From: Pararoseomonas sp. SCSIO 73927 | Lineage (GTDB): Bacteria; Pseudomonadota; Alphaproteobacteria; Acetobacterales; Acetobacteraceae | DNA: 64,000 nucleotides | Direction: 5' to 3' | NCBI RefSeq assembly: GCF_037040815.1 | Contig: NZ_CP146232.1 | Coordinates: 4,372,001 to 4,436,000 of the forward strand | In this document: piece by piece, positions 53,287-60,088 of the stretch | Layout of the letters: every line of letters begins with the position of its first letter | How positions within the stretch are numbered: position 1 is the first letter of the stretch | Notes under the pieces: model-generated | Seen by the model: only the letters and a program-made list of their open reading frames with translations | The model's database searches: none | Told to the model about the DNA's origin: nothing | Position numbers and translations under genes: made by a program

Positions 53287-54889
53287 CGCGCAGCTCCTTC
53301 ACCAGCCAGAGGCTGTCCGCCTCCTCCACCAGTAGCTCCGCCGTGCGCAGCTTGCTTAGGTTATTGCGGAAGTTCCCGCCGGAGATCTCGATGCCGGTCG
53401 CTTCGGCCAAGCCCAGCCTGGTAAGCCCGGCGGCGCCGGCCTTCAGGAGAGCCTCCATCATCCGCGCCGCCGTCCCGCCGAGAGCCCGGGCCCACATGGC
53501 GCGGATCTCCGTCGGCGCCTTCGGCCGGGGCGGCCCGCCTCCCGGAAGAAGAGCGAAGCCGGCGGAGCTGACGCCGAAGGTGCGGCCCTCCTCCGTCAGC
53601 ACGCCGGCGACGCGGAGTTGCGACACGAGGTTGCGCCAGTTGCCCCCGCTGCGCCTCAGCCCGGCCAGCGCCGCCCACTGGGGCTCCGTGATCCGAGCTG
53701 GATGACGGGACGCGAGGACCTCCAGCAGGCGCAGCGCGGGGCGGCGCAGCGAGCCATCAGCTGGCGGGGCGTCCGGCGCATGCGTACCCGGCTTCCTGGC
53801 CCCCCTCGGGGCCGGTGCGGGCGCCGGCGGAGAGATGAGGGCCGGAGCGGGCACGGGCTGCGCCAGCAGCCGCCTGAGGCCATCGAGGGTGGCTTCCTGC
53901 CAATCCACGATCGCCTGCAGCTCCCTGACACGCGCCTCAAGGTCCTGGACCTGCCGAGACGCCGCGGCAGCGGTCAAATCTGGCCTGCTGGGAGAGGGCT
54001 TCGGCACCTCCTCCGCGGCCTGCAGCGCCGCACGCAGCCCGGAGAGGTCCAGTTCTGCGCCGGACACGCGCGCCGCCGGCGCCGCCTCGCCTGGGGCAGG
54101 GGTACGCCCCGAATCGAAGGTGCGGATCCTCGGGAAGCGGACCCGCCGGGGGGCGCGGTCACCCTCCGGCCACCAGACCCAGCCCTCCCCGACAGGCAGA
54201 CTGGGGAGGCTGTCGATCAGCGCCTTCGCCTCGGCCCGGTCCGCCTGCCCCTCAATCCACCCCGCAATTGCCTTCCGGTCCTGCGGGGAGGGGAGCTTCA
54301 GCGCCAGCAGCGCGCCCGCCTGGCTGAGCACGTTCTTGTTCAGCACCGCGGGCCGTTGGGTGATGAGCATCACCCGGAAGCCCTTTACCCGGCCGCGGCG
54401 GACGATCTGGTCCAGGCGGTGCAGCACCACGGTCTGGTCCGGCTGCGGGTTCTGCGGGGCGAGCTCGTCCGCCTCGTCCACCACCAGGTGGAGCACCTGC
54501 CGGTTGTCGGCGTAGAGGCGCTCGAGGAAGGCCGCGTAGAAGACGCGGCGCTGCCCCATGGTGAAGCCGCTGGTGTCCAGCACCAAGGAGAGGCTGCCCT
54601 GCACCACCTGGCGGGCCAGGGCGTCCCCTGCGGTGTGGGGGAGGGGCAGGTCGCCATGGTCGCCGCCGAGGATGACGACGGAGAAGCCGCGTTTCTTGCC
54701 GTCGGCGGCGGCACGGAGCCCCCACCACACGCCCGTGGGGTCCAGCACCACCAGCTGCCGGCCCAGATCGAGGAGCCGCTCGGCCGCGCCGCGGGCGGCG
54801 TAGCTCTTCCCGCTGCCGCTGCGACCCACGATGGCAAGGCTGCTCTCCAGGGCGCCCTCGGGGATAGCGTCAGCCACGCTGGCCACCAT
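53279..54889 (-). CDS. HerA/DUF87-like phage ATPase with duplicated C-terminal winged helices
   Basis: A 536-residue protein. An RecA-fold ATPase core has Walker A GRSGSGKS (22-29), Walker B LHLVVDEAD (134-141) and a sensor-like LITQRP (175-180), as in HerA/DUF87 translocases. A Pro/Ala-rich linker with a short coiled coil (about 320-345) follows. The C-terminus holds two related domains, about 379-445 and 469-536: both contain a SGGN(W/F)RN-x(2)-S-(Q/K)-LR core and end in a VEE/TEE turn. Role unknown: DNA handling or transport. Confidence 0.75.
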   Translation of the reverse strand: MVASVADAIPEGALESSLAIVGRSGSGKSYAARGAAERLLDLGRQLVVLDPTGVWWGLRAAADGKKRGFSVVILGGDHGDLPLPHTAGDALARQVVQGSLSLVLDTSGFTMGQRRVFYAAFLERLYADNRQVLHLVVDEADELAPQNPQPDQTVVLHRLDQIVRRGRVKGFRVMLITQRPAVLNKNVLSQAGALLALKLPSPQDRKAIAGWIEGQADRAEAKALIDSLPSLPVGEGWVWWPEGDRAPRRVRFPRIRTFDSGRTPAPGEAAPAARVSGAELDLSGLRAALQAAEEVPKPSPSRPDLTAAAASRQVQDLEARVRELQAIVDWQEATLDGLRRLLAQPVPAPALISPPAPAPAPRGARKPGTHAPDAPPADGSLRRPALRLLEVLASRHPARITEPQWAALAGLRRSGGNWRNLVSQLRVAGVLTEEGRTFGVSSAGFALLPGGGPPRPKAPTEIRAMWARALGGTAARMMEALLKAGAAGLTRLGLAEATGIEISGGNFRNNLSKLRTAELLVEEADSLWLVKELRDA

Positions 54890-55202
54890 GGGGCTTAAAG
54901 AGGCGGGCGATATCCTCGTCGGAGAGACCGGCCGCTCTCAGGGCGGTGTGCATGGCGACCAGGCTTGGAACGGCCTCTCGCATCTTCCGCATAGCCTCCC
55001 GGGTCACGTCGAATAGCTGCTCAGCGACCCTGTCCTGATGCTGGTTCTCGTAGAAGCCCCCGATCGAAGTCCCCAGCAGCTTGGCGAGCACCACACTGGT
55101 CACGGTGGGTGAGGGGCTGCTGGCCAGGATGGGGATGAACTGGCCCATCAGGTCCCGCTCTTCGGCGGTGCTGTCCCTCATCTGGGCAGAGAAGTCAGGC
55201 AT
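54870..55202 (-). CDS. phage hypothetical protein
   Basis: I do not recognise this 110-residue product. It is acidic at the start and mostly helical: AEERDLMGQFIPILASSP, TVTSVVLAKLLGTSIGGFYENQHQDRVAEQLFDVTREAMRKMREAV, and a C-terminal AGLSDEDIARLFKPHG that looks like a protein-binding or HTH-like segment. It overlaps the ATPase gene by 20 bases. The ATG at 55202 lies in the end of the DUF4326 gene; an upstream extension in the same frame is a shadow. Confidence 0.55.
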   Translation of the reverse strand: MPDFSAQMRDSTAEERDLMGQFIPILASSPSPTVTSVVLAKLLGTSIGGFYENQHQDRVAEQLFDVTREAMRKMREAVPSLVAMHTALRAAGLSDEDIARLFKPHGGQRG

Positions 55203-55563
55203 GGACGGCCTCGCAGGTGAGGGGGGCGTTCGCGAGCTCCCCCAATGTGTCGGCATGACAGGGCGCGCAGGCGGCGCAGGCGACACCGAACGGCTTCCCG
55301 GCTTGGTGGTCGGGGCAGAGGGCGCACCAGCAGCCGAGATTTCTGCCCCGGAGCTGCTCGAGCTCGCCGGCAAAGCGCGCGGCAAAGGGACCGCGGAGGC
55401 GCTCCTCCACGTCCTGCCGGTGCAGGCTGACGGCCTCGGCCGCCGTGAAGACCAGGCCGACGTTGTAGCGATTGCCCCAGCGGTGCGGGCGGGCGACGGA
55501 CATGCTCTGGGGCGGCATGCTCCAGTTCGGACGGCGCGAAAGCCGGATGCGGCACGCATTCAT
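55195..55563 (-). CDS. DUF4326 protein
   Basis: A 122-residue protein with the DUF4326 pattern: RRPNWSMPPQSMSVARPHRWGNRYNVGLVF, LRGRNLGCWCAL, and CAPCHADTLGELAN. The Cys/His pairs (CWCALCPDH, CAACAPCH) may bind metal. This domain is common in phages and plasmids, and its function is not established in what I can see. Overlaps the DUF4031 gene as ATGA. Confidence 0.75.
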   Translation of the reverse strand: MNACRIRLSRRPNWSMPPQSMSVARPHRWGNRYNVGLVFTAAEAVSLHRQDVEERLRGPFAARFAGELEQLRGRNLGCWCALCPDHQAGKPFGVACAACAPCHADTLGELANAPLTCEAVHA

Positions 55564-55856
55564 GCTGCGCTCACCCGCTCGCTCTGGCGTGTCAGGCGGC
55601 CCGTCCTGCGACGCTCGATCAGCATGTCCACCAGCTCGCGCATGGGGACCTCGACGGCCCCGGCCTCCACGGCCAGGGCGCGCTTGCTGAGGGCAACGTC
55701 GTAGTGGCTGTCGTGTTGGGGCGGCGCCTGGTGCCAGCGCCGGGAGACGCCGATGCGGGCTGCCATGGCGTGCAGCTCCTCATCCGTATCCGCGATCATG
55801 TGGCAGAGGATCATCTTCCCCAGCCGCGCCCGCATATCGTCGACGTAGACGGTCAT
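55560..55856 (-). CDS. DUF4031 protein
   Basis: A 98-residue protein with the DUF4031 pattern: MTVYVDDMRARLGKMILCHMIADTDEELHAMAARIGVSRRWHQ, then HYDVALSKRALAVEAGAVEV. Such proteins occur in actinobacterial and proteobacterial phages. The conserved acidic pair VDD and His residues suggest a small enzyme, but no activity is known to me. It overlaps both neighbours by ATGA. Confidence 0.75.
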   Translation of the reverse strand: MTVYVDDMRARLGKMILCHMIADTDEELHAMAARIGVSRRWHQAPPQHDSHYDVALSKRALAVEAGAVEVPMRELVDMLIERRRTGRLTRQSERVSAA

Positions 55857-56683
55857 GCCGGCACCGCCAAGCGCTCAGCACCGTCCAGAAGGTGGCCCGC
55901 CGCCTTCGGGTTGGGGCCGCCCCACTGCTTAAAGTGGAAGGGCACGCCCGCCGCGTCGCACCGGTCGCGGAGTGCCTGAGCCCAGGCGGGCTCGATTGGG
56001 CGGGCCCTGTGCCCGCTCTCCCCGCCGGCGATCACCCAGCCAACACGGGCGTGCCCCTCGGATCGGCAGCCCTGACGCACGTCCGCCGTCGCGCCGGGAT
56101 GCCAGCGCATCCCGACCAGGGCGTCGCGCATCCACCCGTTCCCCTCGGCGACACGGTAGAGGTCTACGGGGCCCAGCAGCGGCTCGCAGGAGAGGAAGTG
56201 CAGGGTTGCCGGTACGGACAGGAGAGCCGGAAGCCGGCGCTCCGCCTCGGCCTGGTTTTCCACGGTCGTGCCCAGCCACACGTTCGTCCACCCGGAGCCC
56301 CAATCCGGGGGGAGCATCTTCACGATGTTCCCGGGCCGCTTCGTCAGCAGCATCCAGGTCAGGAACGGCGTGGCGCGGATCAGCGCCCAGAGGTCTTCCT
56401 GCGCGCCTTCCGGGGCGCGGTTGTCGAAGACGTCCGCGAGGCTGCTGCAGAAGACGCGCCAGGGCTGGCCCGACTTCGCCGCCTTGCGGTTCCAGGTGAG
56501 GGGCTTGGCCCAGTTGGCCGAGCTAGTGCGGCGGCGGAGCGCGTGCGGGCCCCACTCCACCCATCGGTGACGGGTGGCCAGCGTCTCCGCGTAGCAGTTG
56601 TCGCAGCCAGGCGAGACCGCGGTGCAGCCGATCCAGGGGTTGAAGGTGCTGGTGGCCCAGCTGATGCCAGTTGCTTCAGCCAT
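55853..56683 (-). CDS. DUF5131 (Gp37/Gp68-like) protein, radical-SAM-like
   Basis: A 276-residue phage protein. The N-terminal STFNPWIGCTAVSPGCDNCYA has Cys20, Cys27 and Cys30, a CX6CX2C set that could hold a 4Fe-4S cluster as in radical SAM enzymes. Other motifs are FCSSLADVFDNRAP, MLLTKRPGN, LGTTVENQAEAERRLP, LSCEPLLGPVDL and VIAGGESGHRARP. The family is common in phages and its substrate is unknown. It overlaps the MT-A70 gene by 8 bases. Confidence 0.8.
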   Translation of the reverse strand: MAEATGISWATSTFNPWIGCTAVSPGCDNCYAETLATRHRWVEWGPHALRRRTSSANWAKPLTWNRKAAKSGQPWRVFCSSLADVFDNRAPEGAQEDLWALIRATPFLTWMLLTKRPGNIVKMLPPDWGSGWTNVWLGTTVENQAEAERRLPALLSVPATLHFLSCEPLLGPVDLYRVAEGNGWMRDALVGMRWHPGATADVRQGCRSEGHARVGWVIAGGESGHRARPIEPAWAQALRDRCDAAGVPFHFKQWGGPNPKAAGHLLDGAERLAVPA

Positions 56684-57329
56684 GGGCCGCCTCCGGGGTG
56701 AACTTGCCGACCTGGTTGCCCCAGGCGTCCCAGCCCTGTGTCGCCTCGCGCGCGAAGAGCTCGGCGCGCGGGGGCTGAAAGAGGCGCTCGAGGTCGTGGC
56801 GCAGCTGGTCGGGCTTGCGGCTGTGCTCGCGCGTGGGCGCCACGATGAGGTTGCGTACGTTCCTCGCAGCGAGCTCCGGCCGGCCGCGCGTGCCGACCAG
56901 GTAGAACTCCGCCGCGCTGCGGAACACGTAGCCGGTGCCGAAAGCCCAGGCGCCGCCGGTCCGGCTGCGCTTCGCCCAGGTGCCCATCGTCTTGAACGCG
57001 AAGTGCCAGGCGGCGAGGGTCGCCAGGGCCTGCGGCATCATGGGAGCCGTCGCCCACATCACCAGGGCACAGCCCTCGGGATCCGCGAGGTCGGCGACGG
57101 GCAGGGCCTGGATGTCGGCCAGGTCCATGCAGTTGTAGTGGTGCTGCGGGCTCTTCGCGTCTCCGGCGTCGGAGTGGAGCCGAAAAGCCCAGGGCGGGTC
57201 CGCGAGGATGGTGCGGTACCAGCCCCGCCGGAGCTCTCCGAACGGCCAGGAGGCCACGCCGGCGTGCTGCAGGAGGTCGGGGGTGTAGGCGAGGGCGGGC
57301 CCGTCGCCGGGGGCGGCGCCGTCAAACAT
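56676..57329 (-). CDS. MT-A70 family DNA N6-adenine methyltransferase
   Basis: A 217-residue SAM methyltransferase. The catalytic motif is TILADPPWAF (DPPW, N6-adenine type), followed by MWATAPMMPQALATLAAWHF and a C-terminal SRKPDQLRHDLERLF with RPELAARNVRN. Phage members methylate DNA adenines, perhaps to evade restriction. The ATG at 57329 lies inside the end of the ProQ-like gene; the open frame farther upstream is a shadow. Confidence 0.85.
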   Translation of the reverse strand: MFDGAAPGDGPALAYTPDLLQHAGVASWPFGELRRGWYRTILADPPWAFRLHSDAGDAKSPQHHYNCMDLADIQALPVADLADPEGCALVMWATAPMMPQALATLAAWHFAFKTMGTWAKRSRTGGAWAFGTGYVFRSAAEFYLVGTRGRPELAARNVRNLIVAPTREHSRKPDQLRHDLERLFQPPRAELFAREATQGWDAWGNQVGKFTPEAAHG

Positions 57330-57696
57330 GGGCGGCCTCCATCGTGGCCCCGGGCTGGCGCGGGCGGCGGGAGACGTGGCCGACGTACCGCAGCTGCTCG
57401 AGCGCACGGGCGGCGTAGCGCTGGTCGCCCTCGGTGATGTGCTCGGCCGGGCGCCCGTCCAGGTGGACGCGCCGGCCGCCCTGCACGATGGCCTGCAGGT
57501 AGCGGGGGCGGCGGGTCCATTCCGAGAGGAAGTCGCCCGCCTGCCGTCGGGTCATCATGCCTGTGGCGACCAGCTGGTCGCGGATCCCGCGCGACAGCGC
57601 CGGGCGGTCCTGGTTCCGCCCCGGGAAGGCGGCGGGGTAGACCGCCGCCAGTCGGGCGCGGTCCGCCCTCCAGGTGTTGTAGAAGCGGCGCCTCAT
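57322..57696 (-). CDS. ProQ/FinO-like RNA chaperone
   Basis: A 124-residue protein matching the FinO/ProQ core: AAVYPAAFPGRNQDRPALSRGIRDQL, LSEWTRRPRYLQAIVQGGRRVHLDGRPAEHITEGDQRYAARALEQL. The conserved Arg-x-x-L-D-G and Tyr are present. FinO/ProQ proteins bind structured 3' ends of RNAs and sRNA-mRNA pairs. An arginine-rich tail ends it. Sited in a phage operon, it may control phage or host RNAs; this is inference. Confidence 0.75.
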   Translation of the reverse strand: MRRRFYNTWRADRARLAAVYPAAFPGRNQDRPALSRGIRDQLVATGMMTRRQAGDFLSEWTRRPRYLQAIVQGGRRVHLDGRPAEHITEGDQRYAARALEQLRYVGHVSRRPRQPGATMEAAHV

Positions 57697-58070
57697 GCCC
57701 GGCCCCCCGGGATGACGTAGAGGCCGTGGCGGCCCTGCGGCGGGGCGTTCCAGGCCGCGGGAAGGGGAGGCGGCGGGACGAGGGGGAGGACCTCCACCAG
57801 TCGCAGCACCAGCGTGGCCTGCCTGCGGATGTCGTCCAGCGCTTCCAGCACCTGGTCCGGCGCGACCCGGTGGTAGGCGCGCGCCACGATCAGGTGGTTG
57901 GCGATGCGCTTCCCGGCATCCCGGAGGGGGCCGGCGGAGGCGCCCTCCAGCTCCAGGAGGCGGTCAGTCTCATCCGCCAGCCGGTCCAGGGCGACGGTGA
58001 GCAGGTTGGGCCGGTGGTGCACGATGGAGAGCGCCAGATCGGCGGCCTGGACGAGGTCCTGCGCGATCAT
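57693..58070 (-). CDS. phage hypothetical protein, helical
   Basis: A 125-residue product I do not recognise. It is mostly amphipathic helix (DLVQAADLALSIVHHRPNLLTVALDRLADETDRLLELEG), with a second helical pair around VAPDQVLEALDDIRRQATLVLRLVEVL and a proline-rich tail. No catalytic motif is seen. It overlaps both neighbours by ATGA, supporting expression. Confidence 0.55.
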   Translation of the reverse strand: MIAQDLVQAADLALSIVHHRPNLLTVALDRLADETDRLLELEGASAGPLRDAGKRIANHLIVARAYHRVAPDQVLEALDDIRRQATLVLRLVEVLPLVPPPPLPAAWNAPPQGRHGLYVIPGGRA

Positions 58071-58591
58071 GCCGCGATGCCCCTGCTGCTCGCGGGCGCG
58101 GGGTTGGAAGGGACGATGCCCTCCGCGCGCTGCGCCGCCTGCGCGGGCCGGCGCTTCTTCCAGGCGAAGTACCAGCAGCTGACGAGACCCACGTCCACCT
58201 GCAGCTGGGCGGCGACGGCGCGAGCGAAGAGGCCGCTCTCGAACAGCTCCTCGGCCTCGGCGCGGTCGCCGTTGTCGGCCGGAAGGTCCGCGCCGCTCTC
58301 CGAGGTGGAGAGCGACGTGCCCTTGACGCCGGAGGCGCCGTGAAGGGCGGGCCCGCGGGTGGACACCGTCGCGGCGCGCACCTGCGACGGGCGACGAGCT
58401 GAAGGCGCCGGCCGCCGGTTGGAGGGCAGGCCCAGCCGCTTGCGCATGGAGGACACCGTGGTGCCGCCCGCGATCTGCGGCCCGGGCATCGCATTCATCC
58501 GGGCTGCCAGGGCCTCAAGCGAGAGCTCGAGGTTCGACCAGTTCGCCAGCAGGAACTCGTCACGCTCGGGGGTGGAGCAGGTCGGCCGCAT
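58067..58591 (-). CDS. putative phage DNA-binding protein, GcrA-like N-terminus
   Basis: A 174-residue protein with two possible helix-turn-helix segments. The first (about 9-58) is ERDEFLLANWSNLELSLEALAARMNAMPG through TVSSMRKRLGLPSNR, similar in layout to the GcrA or Myb-like domain. The second (about 110-145) is AEAEELFESGLFARAVAAQLQVDVGLVSCWYFAWKK. A Ser/Arg-rich linker lies between. The role is unknown; it may be a left-operon regulator. Confidence 0.55.
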   Translation of the reverse strand: MRPTCSTPERDEFLLANWSNLELSLEALAARMNAMPGPQIAGGTTVSSMRKRLGLPSNRRPAPSARRPSQVRAATVSTRGPALHGASGVKGTSLSTSESGADLPADNGDRAEAEELFESGLFARAVAAQLQVDVGLVSCWYFAWKKRRPAQAAQRAEGIVPSNPAPASSRGIAA

Positions 58592-58827
58592 CAGCCGACC
58601 GCCCCCGCGCGGCGCGCGGTCTCGATGATCATGGCGCCGAAGCGGGCGGCCTCGTTCGCGGTCAGCGCCTCGACGGTGCCGTTGATGACCAGGCGGACGG
58701 AGCCCTGGCCGCCACTCTCGACGCGCAGGTCGTGGTCGAGCTCGCGCTTCGGCTCAGCGCAGCGCCGGCGCGCAGCTCCACGCTGCGGGAGACGGTTGTT
58801 GGGCAGGTGTGGGGACAGAGAAGGCAT
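58591..58827 (-). CDS. phage hypothetical protein, first gene of left operon
   Basis: A 78-residue basic product, unrecognised. The second half (SVRLVINGTVEALTANEAARFGAMIIETARR) is a plausible small alpha-beta fold. Its ATG at 58827 has an AAGGAAG ribosome site (58837-58843 region on the minus strand). It is the first gene after the OL-type operators, so it heads the transcript running to int. Confidence 0.55.
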   Translation of the reverse strand: MPSLSPHLPNNRLPQRGAARRRCAEPKRELDHDLRVESGGQGSVRLVINGTVEALTANEAARFGAMIIETARRAGAVG

Positions 58828-58858
58828 CGGGACTTCCTTGGTGAAGCCCCAGCCTGTT

Positions 58859-58904
58859 GCGTACCTTCGTACTCGTCAAGCAGAAAATGCGTACCACAGT
58901 ACGC
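58859..58904. promoter_or_regulatory. OL-type operator pair for the CI-like repressor
   Basis: Two 16-bp sites lie in the 79-base gap before the left operon: GCGTAC-CTTC-GTACTC (58859-58874) and GCGTAC-CACA-GTACGC (58889-58904). The second is a perfect inverted repeat; their starts are exactly 30 bases apart. A minus-strand TTGACG (-35-like, 58879-58874) leads into the first. Repressor bound here would block the promoter of the 12-gene left operon. Confidence 0.75.
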
Positions 58905-58906
58905 GC

Positions 58907-59674
58907 TTATAGTGGGTCGGTGTCCTCCGGCCGGTAGCTTCCGATCACGAACCCTGTGATTATGAGTTCTGCGTTGTCCTCTCCCTCGTTCGGAACAAAG
59001 TCGGCGGGTGAGCTGCCTTCGAGGCGGTTTACCTGTGGCTCACCATGGATGATGAAGGGCGCCTGAAACTCCGGCGCCGAACTCCGGGGCCATAGAAGCA
59101 CTCGCCCGTCCTTATCGATCTGCAGTTCCTTCAGGGTCGCCTCAAACTCGAAAGTCCGAGGGTTCCGCCTGAGCACGACCACGCGATCTCCCGGCCGGGG
59201 CTGCCGTCTCAGGTCGTGGTAGCGCACGACGACGACCACGGTCCCCTCGGGGTAGAGCCGATCCATCGAGTTGCCCCGTACTAGCAGACCGAAGCGCTCG
59301 ACGTTCGCGGGCAGGCGTTTGTCGGTTGGCACCATGATCGGGAACCACTCGGCCGACGCCCACTCAACCGCTTCCCGCCAGACGCCCGCTTGCACAGCGC
59401 CACGAACATAGACCGCCTCGAGAGCGAGAGAGTTTGCCACGGCCGTGCGGCCCGTGACGGCCTCAATGAGGTATCCAGGGGCAGTACCGAAAGCACCCTC
59501 AAGACGGGCCAGAACAGCAGGACTTGGGACCTGCCGTCTATCTCGGATGCGCCGAAGCGTAGCTTCGTCTAGTTCGGCATTTCGCAAGAAAGCGCGCTCT
59601 GAAAACTTTGGGTCGGAGGCGCGCAGTACTTTCACGCGCTCTTCTAAGCGGGCGATGAGAGTCTCTATCGACAT
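58907..59674 (-). CDS. CI-type phage repressor with S24 self-cleavage domain
   Basis: A 255-residue repressor. The N-terminal helix-turn-helix spans about residues 1-60 (FSERAFLRNAELDEATLRRIRDRRQ). The C-terminal LexA/S24 peptidase has the likely cleavage site Ala96-Gly97 (GAVQAGVW), nucleophile Ser136 (RGNSMD) and general base Lys182 (EATLKEL), with the spacing of CI proteins. SOS-triggered self-cleavage is expected. The ATG at 59674 is preferred as its TACTAT -10-like box sits 7 bases upstream, implying a leaderless message; ATG 59683 is an alternative. Confidence 0.9.
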   Translation of the reverse strand: MSIETLIARLEERVKVLRASDPKFSERAFLRNAELDEATLRRIRDRRQVPSPAVLARLEGAFGTAPGYLIEAVTGRTAVANSLALEAVYVRGAVQAGVWREAVEWASAEWFPIMVPTDKRLPANVERFGLLVRGNSMDRLYPEGTVVVVVRYHDLRRQPRPGDRVVVLRRNPRTFEFEATLKELQIDKDGRVLLWPRSSAPEFQAPFIIHGEPQVNRLEGSSPADFVPNEGEDNAELIITGFVIGSYRPEDTDPL

Positions 59675-59756
59675 GGGTGCCATAGTACGCGCCGCATGCC
59701 GAGCGGTCGCGAGGACAATAGCACGCGGCACTTGACTAACGCGTACCGTAGTACGC
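59675..59756. promoter_or_regulatory. OR-type operators and divergent cI/cro promoters
   Basis: Three 16-bp sites with the same plan: GGGTGC-CATA-GTACGC (59675-59690), a degenerate GAGGAC-AATA-GCACGC (59711-59726) and the perfect GCGTAC-CGTA-GTACGC (59741-59756). The last two are again 30 bases apart. TACTAT on the minus strand (59687-59682) fits the cI -10 box within the first site. TTGACT at 59732-59737 is -35-like for the rightward cro gene, with the third site in its spacer. Confidence 0.72.
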
Positions 59757-59767
59757 ACCATGTCGGT

Positions 59768-60088
59768 ATGAACTGGCGCCATGACCTTCTCAGCCTTGCC
59801 GAAGCGTATGCCGCTTCCACCGGGCTGTCCGAAAGCCGGATCGGCTCCCTCGTGGGAGGAACCGGGATTTTCTTCCGTCGCATCCGCGAAGGCGGTGATT
59901 GTTCCGCGACGGTTCTCGAACGAGCGACGCAATGGTTTTCGGACCATTGGCCGGCGCGTACGAAATGGCCCCTCTCGAGCCCTCGTCCTCGCCGATCTGA
60001 AGTGCTGCCTGTTCAGCCCCTACGGCTCGCACGAACCGGGAAGCGCGCTCCGGTCGTGTGCTCTCCAGTGCGGCGGCGTCGGTCATGA
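59768..60088 (+). CDS. Cro-like small regulator
   Basis: A 106-residue basic protein. The core MNWRHDLLSLAEAYAASTGLSESRIGSLVGGTGIFFRRIREGGDCSATVLERATQWFSDHWP has helix-turn-helix spacing and occurs as a short phage regulator opposite the repressor. Position at the first rightward gene, divergent from cI, suggests Cro. There is no ribosome site; the ATG is 12 bases from the operator, so the message may be leaderless. It overlaps the next gene as ATGA. Confidence 0.65.
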   Translation: MNWRHDLLSLAEAYAASTGLSESRIGSLVGGTGIFFRRIREGGDCSATVLERATQWFSDHWPARTKWPLSSPRPRRSEVLPVQPLRLARTGKRAPVVCSPVRRRRS

